Positions 7,002-14,778 of a stretch of 22,393 nucleotides of DNA are shown here, in pieces; position 1 is the first letter of the stretch; each line of letters starts with the position of its first letter. This DNA is from Actinomycetes bacterium (lineage in GTDB: Bacteria > Actinomycetota > Actinomycetes > Actinomycetales > Microbacteriaceae): NCBI GenBank assembly GCA_023450335.1, contig JAEXHA010000064.1, positions 1-22,393 on the forward strand, given 5' to 3'. Under the pieces are notes generated by a model. That model searched no databases. It saw only the letters and a program-made list of their open reading frames with translations, and was not told the DNA's origin. A program made the translations under genes and the position numbers.

Positions 7002-8912
7002 TCAGACCAGCAGCTGGCGCGCGGCCAGGTCGCGGTACAGCGGCACCGACTCGATGAGCTCGGCGTGCGTTCCCTGGCCCACGACGCGGCCGTGGTCGAG
7101 CACGACGATCAGGTCGCTGTCGACGACGGTCGAGAGGCGGTGGGCGATGACGATGAGCGTGCGACCCGCCGCGACGGCGTCGATCGCCTCGCGCATGCGC
7201 TGCTCGTTGAGCCCGTCCAACGACGAGGTGGACTCGTCGAGCAGGAGGATCGGGGGAGCGGCCAGCAGCGCCCGCGCGATCGCGAGGCGCTGACGCTCAC
7301 CTCCCGACAGCATCACACCGGCCTCGCCCACCGGCGCCGCCAGCCCCAGTTCGCTGCGCTCGAGCACGTCACCCAGGTTCACTGCGCGCAGCACCCGTTC
7401 GCACTCGGCGTCGGAGGCCCGGGGCGACGCGAGCCGCAGGTTGTCGGCGATGGTGCCCGCCAGCGTCGGCGCGTCCTGCTCGACGTAGCCGAGTTGCGCC
7501 CGCAGCGTGAGCCGGTCGAGGGTGCGCACGTCCTGCCCGTCCAGCAGCACGGCACCCGACGTCGGGTCGTAGAAGCGCTCGATGAGGGCGAGTGTGGTCG
7601 ACTTTCCGGCCCCCGACGGACCCACCAGGGCGACCCGCGCACCCCGCGGCACCCGGAACGACACCCCGCGCAGCACTTCGCCTTCGCCTTCGGCGACGTC
7701 GATCGTGTCGGCGTGCGCCTCGGCGAGGGCCTTGAGCGCTTCGGTCTCGGCGTCGTGGCGTGCGGCGACGACGGCGGCCGGATACGCGAAGTGCACGTCG
7801 CGGAACTCGATCGCGGCCTCGACTTTCGCGCCGCCGTCGGCTTTCGCGCCGCCGGGCGCGCCCGCGCTACCGGGCGCAGTGGCCGCGATGGCTGCGTCGT
7901 CGTGCGTCTCGGTGGGCAGGTCGAGCACCTCTTGAATGCGTCCGAGCGCGCCCAGCGCCTGGTTGACCGAGGTGATCGCGCCGAAGAACGAGCCCAGCGG
8001 CTGGATCAGGAAGAACAGGAACATGACGAAGGTCACCAGCTGGGCGATCGAGATGGCGCCGGATGCCACGCGGTAGCCGCCGACGCCCAGGACCACCAGC
8101 AGTGACAGCTGCAGCGCAATGCCGGCGACGGGCACCACCAACGCCGACGCCTTCGCGACCTTGACGCCGGCATCGTACGCGGCCGACGCGGTGCCCTCGA
8201 TGGCGGTCTGCTCGCGGGTCTGGGCGCCGGCGGCGCGGATGGTGCGGATCGACCCGATCGCACGCTCCACGCCGGAGGCGAGGTGCCCGACCTGCTCCTG
8301 CTGCACCTGCGTCGCGCGGCGGATACGGCCGCTGAGCACGCCGACCACGGCGACCGATATGCCGATGACCACGAGGATCAGCAGCAGCAGAAGCGGGTCG
8401 ATCACCAGCATCGCCACGATCGCGCCGACGAAGATCAGCGCGTTGCCGACCGAGTCGGCCAGGCCCTGCGTGAGCACCGCGTACAGCAGGGTGGTGTCGG
8501 TGCCCACGCGCGAGACGAGGTCACCGGTGCGGCGGGCGTCGTACTCCTGCACCGGCAGGTGCAGCAGCTGCGCGATCAGGCGGCGTCGGCTCGAGAACAC
8601 GACGGCGGTGCCCGTGCGCTGGAGCAGGTAGTGCTGGTACCCGCTGATGACCGACGACACCACGACCAGGGCCACCAGGGCCCACACCAGCATCCCGAGC
8701 GCGTCGCCGAGCTGCACGCGTTCGATCAGCTGCCCGACGACGAGGGGCTGGGCCAGCGTCGCGACGGCCGCCAGCACGCTCAGTACCGCGACCACGGCGA
8801 GGACGCCCTTGTGCTCGAACAGGAAGGGCAAGAGCTGTCGCAGGGAAGCGCGGGGCCCGTCGTCGGTCCGGCGGCGACGGGATCCGCGACGGCGTGCGGT
8901 GTCGGATGACAT
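7002..8912 (-). CDS. ABC exporter, fused membrane and ATPase domains
   Basis: 636 residues: an arginine-rich N-terminus, six predicted membrane segments between about 27 and 320, then a nucleotide-binding domain. The A-loop is FAYP (Tyr377), Walker A GPSGAGKST at 431-439, Q-loop Gln479, signature LSGGE at 535-539, Walker B ILLLDE with Glu560, and H-loop His591. All catalytic residues are intact, so a homodimer could work alone. Half-transporters of this type export drugs, lipids or peptides; the substrate is unknown. Unusually, about 33 residues (379-411) sit between the A-loop and the following VLRGVSF strand, where most relatives have a few. The ATG has AAGGAC 8 bases upstream. The small HTH gene lies 51 bp upstream on the same strand and is probably cotranscribed. 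Confidence 0.92.
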   Translation of the reverse strand: MSSDTARRRGSRRRRTDDGPRASLRQLLPFLFEHKGVLAVVAVLSVLAAVATLAQPLVVGQLIERVQLGDALGMLVWALVALVVVSSVISGYQHYLLQRTGTAVVFSSRRRLIAQLLHLPVQEYDARRTGDLVSRVGTDTTLLYAVLTQGLADSVGNALIFVGAIVAMLVIDPLLLLLILVVIGISVAVVGVLSGRIRRATQVQQEQVGHLASGVERAIGSIRTIRAAGAQTREQTAIEGTASAAYDAGVKVAKASALVVPVAGIALQLSLLVVLGVGGYRVASGAISIAQLVTFVMFLFFLIQPLGSFFGAITSVNQALGALGRIQEVLDLPTETHDDAAIAATAPGSAGAPGGAKADGGAKVEAAIEFRDVHFAYPAAVVAARHDAETEALKALAEAHADTIDVAEGEGEVLRGVSFRVPRGARVALVGPSGAGKSTTLALIERFYDPTSGAVLLDGQDVRTLDRLTLRAQLGYVEQDAPTLAGTIADNLRLASPRASDAECERVLRAVNLGDVLERSELGLAAPVGEAGVMLSGGERQRLAIARALLAAPPILLLDESTSSLDGLNEQRMREAIDAVAAGRTLIVIAHRLSTVVDSDLIVVLDHGRVVGQGTHAELIESVPLYRDLAARQLLV

Positions 8913-8963
8913 GTGATGTGTCCTTGAGATGGGGGGTGGATGCCGGAGTGCGGGGGACCGGGT

Positions 8964-9173
8964 CTATCTTCGTCCGTATTTCTTATGGACCGCCTGCTTG
9001 CTGACGCCGAGCGACATGGCGATCGTCTGCCAGGAGAAGCCGGCGACGCGCGCGCGTCGCACGGCGGCCTCTTCGGCCCGTTCGAGTTCGCGGCGGCGAC
9101 GGGTGATCTCCTGGATGGCACGCAGCGGCGGCTCGTCCTCGGCGGCGCCGGTCAGCGTGGGTGGCTCACTCAT
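8964..9173 (-). CDS. Small helix-turn-helix protein, likely autoregulator of the exporter operon
   Basis: 69 residues. A charged, probably helical segment (ITRRRRELERAEEAAVRRAR, residues 23-42) leads into a helix-turn-helix, GFSWQTIAMSLGVSKQAVHKKYG at 45-67, which resembles the DNA-recognition part of sigma-factor region 4 and other small actinobacterial HTH proteins. No ligand domain is present. The ATG at 9173 is preferred over the in-frame GTG at 9212 because a -10-like TACCGT ends 7 bases upstream with TTGACC 17 bases further, giving a leaderless start. The promoter is covered by two perfect inverted repeats. The ABC exporter follows 51 bp downstream. Control of its own operon is an inference from this layout. 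Confidence 0.8.
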   Translation of the reverse strand: MSEPPTLTGAAEDEPPLRAIQEITRRRRELERAEEAAVRRARVAGFSWQTIAMSLGVSKQAVHKKYGRR

Positions 9174-9176
9174 GTC

Positions 9177-9192
9177 GTCAACGGTAGTTGAC
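9177..9192. promoter_or_regulatory. Operator copy 1, GTCAAC-N4-GTTGAC
   Basis: A perfect inverted repeat, arms GTCAAC (9177-9182) and GTTGAC (9187-9192) with spacer GGTA. It covers the -10 box (9186-9181, minus strand) of the small HTH gene. Confidence 0.7.
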
Positions 9193-9209
9193 TCTGCTGG
9201 ATCGGTCAA
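9181..9209 (-). promoter_or_regulatory. Promoter of the small HTH / ABC exporter operon
   Basis: TTGACC (9209-9204) and TACCGT (9186-9181) are separated by 17 bp on the minus strand. The -10 ends 7 nt before the ATG at 9173, so transcription probably starts at or next to the start codon. Both boxes lie inside the two operators. Confidence 0.6.
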
Positions 9210-9220
9210 CACAAGTTGAC
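9205..9220. promoter_or_regulatory. Operator copy 2, GTCAAC-N4-GTTGAC
   Basis: A second perfect copy, arms 9205-9210 and 9215-9220 with spacer ACAA. Its centre is 28 bp from that of copy 1. It covers the -35 box of the small HTH gene and ends 43 bp before the GTG of the divergent ABC operon. Confidence 0.7.
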
Positions 9221-9250
9221 GCTGCGCGGGGTGATGTCCGCCCTGAGCGC

Positions 9251-9256
9251 TAGGGT
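9251..9256 (+). promoter_or_regulatory. -10 box of the ABC-2 exporter operon, leaderless
   Basis: TAGGGT ends 6 nt before the GTG at 9263, and there is no ribosome binding site. No clear -35 is seen, so an activator or an extended region may help. Confidence 0.5.
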
Positions 9257-9262
9257 GGTCCG

Positions 9263-10200
<938 letters not shown>

Positions 10201-10204
<4 letters not shown>

Positions 10205-11061
10205 GCACCGACGCCGTCACCACCCATCCCACCCTCGACCAGCTGCGTGCCGAGGCGCAGGAGTGGGGCCGAAAGCCGCGTCGTCGCGGGAGCTGGTATG
10301 TCACCGAGCACATGGTGCGCGCCATGCGCGCCTACGGATGGACGATCATCGTCGGCGCCCTCGGGCAGCCGATCGTGTATCTGCTGGGTCTCGGGATCGG
10401 CCTGGCCATGCTCATCGACGCCCCCATCGACGATCGCGGCACGCAGGTGTCCTACCTCGTGTTCGTCGCGCCGGCGCTGCTGGTCACCGCGGCCATCGCC
10501 GTGGCCAGCGAGGAGATGACCTACCCGGTGATGGCCGGATTCAAGTGGCGCCGCTACTTCTATGGCTTCAACGCGTCGGCGCTGTCGAGCCCGCAGATCG
10601 CCAACGGCGTCATCGTCGGCGCCGCCGCGCGCATGGCCGTCGCGGTGGCCGCCTACTACGTCTTCATCTGGATCTTCGGCGCGGTACCGCATCCGGAGAC
10701 GGGCTGGCTGTCGATCTTCGCCGGTGTCGGCGCGGGACTCGCGTTCGGCATTCCGCTGATGGCATACGCCGGGTCCATCGAAGACGACAAGGGGCAGTTC
10801 GCGCTCGTGCAGCGCTTCATCTTCATGCCGATGTTCTTGTTCTCGGGCACGTTCTACCCGCTCGACACGTTGCCGGTCTGGCTGCAGTGGATCGGGTGGC
10901 TCTCGCCGCTGTGGCACGGCGCCGAGCTCGGCCGGCTGGCCACCTACGCGGCGCCGATCGCGCCGGGCATGGTCGCCGTGCACATCGGGTATCTGGTGAC
11001 CCTGTGCGTGGGCGGTTACCTCTGGGGGCGTCGCGTGTTCATCGAAAGGCTGGCGAAGTGA
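10201..11061 (+). CDS. ABC-2 exporter permease, first subunit
   Basis: 286 residues. A cytosolic N-terminus of about 45 residues precedes roughly six hydrophobic segments. The ABC-2 (NodJ/DrrB) pattern is visible near the C-terminus as MPMFLFSGTFYPLDTLP followed by SPLWHGAELGR. The ATG overlaps the ATPase stop in ATGA, so translation is probably coupled. It and the next gene are paralogues, and together they should form a heterodimeric membrane channel served by the ATPase. Confidence 0.9.
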
Positions 11062-11897
11062 CCGTCGTGGATGAGGGCCTCGCGCCGGGGACGGATGCCG
11101 GAGCCCGGCGCGGTGGCGTGCGCGCGCTGTGGGCCGGCAATCCGGGCGCGGTGGTGCAGCGCGGCCTGATCGCTGCGCGCTCGTCGAGCTGGGTCGTGGT
11201 CCTCTCGGGGTTCTTCGAGCCGGTGTTCTACCTGGCATCCATGGGCATCGGCCTGGGTGCACTCGTCGGGGACGTGCAGACCTCGCAGGGTGTCGACGTG
11301 CCGTACGCCGCGTTCATCGCCCCCGCGCTGCTGGCGGTGTCGGCGATGAACGGCGCGATCTACGACTCGACGTGGAACGTCTTCTTCAAGCTCAACTACG
11401 GCAAGCTGTACGAGGGGATGCTCTCGACTTCGCTCGGGCCGCTCGATGTCGCCCTCGGCGAGATCCTGTACGCACTCCTGCGCGGGCTGCTCTACGCGAC
11501 AGGGTTCATGATCATCATGCAGATCATGGGGCTGAACCTCGCGCCGACCGCGATCCTGGCGATCCCTGCCGTGCTGCTGATCGCCTTCGGCTTCGCGAGT
11601 CTGGGCATGGCGATCACCAGCTACATGAAGACCTTCCAGCACATGGACTGGATCAATTTCGTGTTGCTGCCGATGTTCCTGTTCTCGGCGACGTTCTACC
11701 CGATCACGGTGTACCCCGAGGCGGTCCAGGCGATCGTCATGGCCTTCCCGCTGTGGCACGGTGTCGAGCTCATCCGCGGGCTGACCACCGGCATCCTCGC
11801 GCCCGAGATGCTGTGGCACGTGCTCTACTACGTCGTGATGATCGCCGTCGGCCTCGTGTTCACGACGAAGCGGCTGCGCGCTCTGTTCTTGGACTGA
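11058..11897 (+). CDS. ABC-2 exporter permease, second subunit
   Basis: 279 residues from GTG at 11058, which overlaps the previous stop as GTGA; AAAGG lies 8 bases upstream. It has about six membrane segments. LPMFLFSATFYPITVYP and FPLWHGVELIRG match the same positions in the upstream permease, showing that they are paralogues. It completes an ATPase-permease-permease operon for export of an unknown compound. The last codons form one arm of a terminator-like hairpin. Confidence 0.9.
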   Translation: MTVVDEGLAPGTDAGARRGGVRALWAGNPGAVVQRGLIAARSSSWVVVLSGFFEPVFYLASMGIGLGALVGDVQTSQGVDVPYAAFIAPALLAVSAMNGAIYDSTWNVFFKLNYGKLYEGMLSTSLGPLDVALGEILYALLRGLLYATGFMIIMQIMGLNLAPTAILAIPAVLLIAFGFASLGMAITSYMKTFQHMDWINFVLLPMFLFSATFYPITVYPEAVQAIVMAFPLWHGVELIRGLTTGILAPEMLWHVLYYVVMIAVGLVFTTKRLRALFLD

Positions 11898-11911
11898 ACG
11901 CGCAGCCGCTT
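11868..11911. terminator. 13-bp inverted repeat spanning the permease stop codon
   Basis: AAGCGGCTGCGCG (11868-11880), inside the coding region, pairs perfectly with CGCGCAGCCGCTT (11899-11911) around an 18-nt loop holding the stop codon. It separates two convergent genes and probably ends both transcripts. There is no T tract. Confidence 0.65.
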
Positions 11912-11929
11912 CGGCCGGTGGTTGTCAGG

Positions 11930-12280
11930 TCAGCGCCAGAGTACCGCGATGGCGGCATTGGTGAGCGTCAGCAGGCCGATGAGCCAGAAGATCACGCTCG
12001 GGACCGCGCCGGACTTGCGCGCGCGGGAGGCGCCGATGCCCAGCAGTGCGCCGATGACGATCAGCACCACGAGCTTGGTGCCGATCTTCGCGTAGTTCAT
12101 GTCGCCGTCGATGCCCCACGGCGCCGCGAGGATGAGCCCGCCCAGCGCCGCGACCGCGAGACCCCAGTGCATGACGCGGTTGATGGTGTGCTTGCCGAAC
12201 GCTTCGACGACCCAGCCGCCGAACAGCATGGCGAAGCCGACGAGGTGGACCAGAAGGACGACGAGTCGCAGGGTTTCCAT
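11930..12280 (-). CDS. Small four-helix membrane protein, unknown function
   Basis: 116 residues. Four hydrophobic stretches at about 3-25, 39-57, 65-83 and 95-115 suggest an integral membrane protein with no soluble domain. I see no catalytic motif. His12 and His30/His38 sit near helix ends and could bind a cofactor, but that is speculation. The ATG at 12280 is preceded 6 nt upstream by TACGGT, so it may be leaderless. It lies 38 bp after ribH on the same strand with no hairpin between, so it could also be read from the riboflavin transcript. I do not recognise a named family. Confidence 0.75.
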   Translation of the reverse strand: METLRLVVLLVHLVGFAMLFGGWVVEAFGKHTINRVMHWGLAVAALGGLILAAPWGIDGDMNYAKIGTKLVVLIVIGALLGIGASRARKSGAVPSVIFWLIGLLTLTNAAIAVLWR

Positions 12281-12286
12281 GCCCCC

Positions 12287-12292
12287 ACCGTA
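12287..12292 (-). promoter_or_regulatory. -10 box, possible leaderless start of the membrane protein gene
   Basis: TACGGT on the minus strand ends 6 nt before the ATG at 12280. An overlapping TAAGGT (12297-12292) is an alternative. The GGTGGGGG after it could instead serve as a weak ribosome site. Confidence 0.4.
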
Positions 12293-12318
12293 CCTTATGA
12301 GTGACTGAAGGTTGCCTG

Positions 12319-12795
12319 TCAGCCGGCGCGCAGCTCGCGAAGCAGGATGGCGGTGCGCAGTGCCGCGTCCGCGGCCTCGGCACCCTTGTCCTCCTTCGAC
12401 CCGGGCAGACCCGCCCGGTCGATGCCCTGCTGCTCGTCGTCCAGGGTCAGCACACCGAACCCGACCGGCTTGCCGGTGTCGATCGCAACGCGCGTCAGGC
12501 CGTCCGTGGCCGCCGCCGACACATACTCGAAGTGGGGCGTGCCGCCGCGGATGATGACGCCGAGAGCCACCACGGCGTCGGCCCCGGCATCCAGCGCCGC
12601 CTTGCACGCCACCGGCAGTTCGAACGAGCCCGGCACGCGCACCAGGCGCCAGCTCGCGCCCGACGCGTCGAGGGTGCGCTGCGCGCCCGCGATGAGCCCG
12701 TCGGTGATGACGTCATGCCACTGGCCGGCCACGACGACGACGTTCAGCCCGGTCGCGTCGATCTTCTCGGTCGGGGGTGCTCCGTGTCCGCTCAT
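12319..12795 (-). CDS. ribH: 6,7-dimethyl-8-ribityllumazine synthase
   Basis: 158 residues, the family length. It condenses 5-amino-6-ribitylaminouracil with 3,4-dihydroxy-2-butanone 4-phosphate, the step before riboflavin synthase. Characteristic segments: VPGSFELPVACK at 54-65, the substrate loop IIRGGTPHFEYV at 81-92 with catalytic His88, and GFGVLTLDDEQQ at 112-123. AGGAG precedes the ATG by 5 nt. It is the last rib gene of the operon; its ATG overlaps the stop of a 29-codon mini-ORF that bridges the gap to ribBA. Confidence 0.97.
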   Translation of the reverse strand: MSGHGAPPTEKIDATGLNVVVVAGQWHDVITDGLIAGAQRTLDASGASWRLVRVPGSFELPVACKAALDAGADAVVALGVIIRGGTPHFEYVSAAATDGLTRVAIDTGKPVGFGVLTLDDEQQGIDRAGLPGSKEDKGAEAADAALRTAILLRELRAG

Positions 12796-12881
12796 GCCTT
12801 CTCCTGATTCGTGCCTTCGGTGGGCCGCATGCCTTCGGCGGGGCCCGTGTCTTCGGTTCGCCGCACGGCGGCGCGCTTCAC
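12792..12881 (-). CDS. Putative 29-residue mini-ORF bridging ribBA and ribH
   Basis: The frame opens at GTG (12881-12879), overlapping the ribBA stop as GTGA, and closes at TGA (12794-12792), overlapping the ribH start as ATGA. It encodes MKRAAVRRTEDTGPAEG followed by MRPTEGTNQEKA. Most of it is an imperfect 18-nt tandem repeat (12857-12804), read as TEDTGP / AEGMRP / TEGTNQ. Only a weak AGG precedes the GTG. It may be a translated coupling peptide that carries ribosomes from ribBA to ribH, or a chance frame in repeat DNA. No function can be assigned. Confidence 0.3.
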   Translation of the reverse strand: MKRAAVRRTEDTGPAEGMRPTEGTNQEKA

Positions 12882-14152
12882 GCCTGCGACTCGCTCTGGG
12901 CCAGCGCGTTCTCGAGCGCGGTCGCGTCGATGAGGTGTCCCATCCGGTCACGCTTGGTCTCGAGGTACTGGTGGTTGTTCGCACCGACGCCCACCAGCAG
13001 GGGCACCTGCTCGACGATGTCGAGCCCGAGCTCGCGCAGCTGGCCGACCTTGTCGGTGTTGTTGGTCAGCAGGCGCAGCTTCTCGATGCCCAGGTCTGCC
13101 ATGATGCCGGCGGCGGCCGCGTAGTCGCGCGCGTCGGCGGGCAGGCCCAGCGCGAGGTTGGCGTCGACGGTGTCCAGGCCCTGCTCCTGCAGGTGGTACG
13201 CGCGCAGCTTGTTGATGAGGCCGATGCCGCGGCCCTCGTGACCGCGCATGTAGATGACCACGCCGCCCTGCGTCGCGATCGCCTCGAGTGCCGCATCCAA
13301 CTGCGGCCCGCATTCGCACTTGAGCGAACCGAACGCCTCACCGGTGAGGCACTCCGAATGCACGCGGACCAGCGTCGCCGCCTCGGTCAGGTCGCCGGCG
13401 ATGACCGCGATGTGGTCGGTGCCGGTGACGCGGTCCTTGTAAGCGAGGAACCGGAAGGTGCCGTGAGCCGTGGGCACCTGCGCCTCGGCCCGCAGGCTCA
13501 CCCGGCGACGTGCGTAGGGCTCGGCTGCCGCGCCGTCGCCGTCGGGCAGCTCGTTCAGGTGGGCGATCAGCTGCTCGATCGTGATGACCGGAATGCCCTC
13601 GCGTTGACCCATCTCGAGCAGGCCCGGCAGACGCATCATGCTGCCGTCCTCGGCCACGACCTCGCCGATCGCGCCGACAGGGGGCAGTCCGGCCAGCTTC
13701 ATCAGGTCGACGGCTGCCTCGGTGTGCCCGGCGCGTTCGCGCACGCCGCCGTCGACGGCCCGCAACGGCAGGATGTGCCCCGGCCGGATGACCGACGCCG
13801 GCGTCGCGGCGGGGTCGGCGAGCACGTTCAGAGTGTGCGCGCGGTCGGTGGCGCTGATGCCGGTGGACACACGGTCGGCGGCGTCGACGCTCACGGTGTA
13901 GGCGGTGCCCCGACTGTCCTCGTTGACCGCGACCATCGGCGGCAGGTCGAGTCGGTCGGCCCAGTCTGCCGGCATCGGAGCGCACAGGAATCCGCTCGAC
14001 CAGCGGATGGTCCACGCCAGCCACTCAGGCGTCGCCAGCGCGGCAGACAGTATGATGTCGCCTTCGTTCTCGCGGTCTTCATCATCGGCGACGATGACGG
14101 GACGGCCAGCGCGCAGGGCGTCGAGGGCGTCGGTGATGGGGGAAAGGCTCAT
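12878..14152 (-). CDS. ribBA: Bifunctional DHBP synthase / GTP cyclohydrolase II
   Basis: 424 residues. The N-terminal half (to about 205) is 3,4-dihydroxy-2-butanone 4-phosphate synthase: DDEDRENEGD at 23-32 and RAGHTEA with metal-binding His143. The C-terminal half is GTP cyclohydrolase II: zinc ligands Cys268, Cys279 and Cys281 in SECLTGEAFGSLKCEC, RGHEGRGIGL at 303-312, and YLETKRDRMGH near 396-406. It supplies both precursors of riboflavin. The cyclohydrolase motif usually written TNNP is TNNT here (363-366). The start has GAAGGAGG six bases upstream and overlaps the ribE stop by 4 nt (ATGA). Confidence 0.97.
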   Translation of the reverse strand: MSLSPITDALDALRAGRPVIVADDEDRENEGDIILSAALATPEWLAWTIRWSSGFLCAPMPADWADRLDLPPMVAVNEDSRGTAYTVSVDAADRVSTGISATDRAHTLNVLADPAATPASVIRPGHILPLRAVDGGVRERAGHTEAAVDLMKLAGLPPVGAIGEVVAEDGSMMRLPGLLEMGQREGIPVITIEQLIAHLNELPDGDGAAAEPYARRRVSLRAEAQVPTAHGTFRFLAYKDRVTGTDHIAVIAGDLTEAATLVRVHSECLTGEAFGSLKCECGPQLDAALEAIATQGGVVIYMRGHEGRGIGLINKLRAYHLQEQGLDTVDANLALGLPADARDYAAAAGIMADLGIEKLRLLTNNTDKVGQLRELGLDIVEQVPLLVGVGANNHQYLETKRDRMGHLIDATALENALAQSESQA

Positions 14153-14778
14153 CGGGAGCCTCCTTCGCTGGTGGTGGGGAAGGCGAGCAGGCGCTGCACG
14201 TGGCGGGCCAGGATGTCGGTCTCGAGGTTGACCCGGTCGCCGACCTCGAGGGCGCCGAGGGTCGTGACCTCGAGGGTCTCGGGAATGAGCGACACCTCGA
14301 ACCAGTGCGTCTGGCCGTCGGCGGCGCTGGTCGCGCTGACGGTGAGCGAGACGCCCTCGACGGTGATCGAACCCTTGTCGACGACGAGGGGGGCCAGTGA
14401 CGAGGGCATGCCCACCCGGATCACGCGCCACTGCGCGCCGGGACGCACCTGCAGCACCTCTCCGGTGCCGTCCACGTGCCCCTGCACGATGTGCCCGCCG
14501 AGGCGCCCGTGCGCGGCCATCGCGCGCTCGATATTGACGCGGCTGCCGGCGCGTGCCGCGCCGAGTGTCGACATGTCGAGGGTCTGCTTCATGACGTCGG
14601 CGGTGAACCCGTCGGGCGTCTGATCGACGACCGTAAGGCAGACGCCGCTGACCGCGATGGAGTCGCCCTGACCGGCATCCGACACCGCCAGCGGGGCGCG
14701 GACGGTCAGCCGCAGGCCGTCGCCCGACGGTTCGACGGCGGTGACCTCACCTTGTTCTTCGATGATTCCGGTGAACAT
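14149..14778 (-). CDS. ribE: Riboflavin synthase, alpha subunit
   Basis: 209 residues. It dismutates two 6,7-dimethyl-8-ribityllumazine molecules to riboflavin. The N-terminus MFTGIIEEQG is the family signature. Two lumazine-binding barrels follow: the first has GDSIAVSGVCLTV at 38-50, the second GHVDGTGEV near 99-107 and GSITVEGVSLTV near 136-147, repeating the same motif as expected for tandem domains. The start shares one base with the ribD stop (TGATG), and its own stop overlaps the ribBA start. Confidence 0.97.
   Translation of the reverse strand: MFTGIIEEQGEVTAVEPSGDGLRLTVRAPLAVSDAGQGDSIAVSGVCLTVVDQTPDGFTADVMKQTLDMSTLGAARAGSRVNIERAMAAHGRLGGHIVQGHVDGTGEVLQVRPGAQWRVIRVGMPSSLAPLVVDKGSITVEGVSLTVSATSAADGQTHWFEVSLIPETLEVTTLGALEVGDRVNLETDILARHVQRLLAFPTTSEGGSR

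Noticed and set aside
9174..9212. GTG at 9212 as the start of the small HTH gene
   Set aside because: It falls inside operator copy 2, upstream of a well-formed promoter whose transcript would begin near the ATG at 9173.
12319..12984. Extended ribH frame starting inside ribBA
   Set aside because: The added residues are arginine/histidine-rich antisense-like sequence; the ATG at 12795 has AGGAG and gives the normal 158-residue protein.
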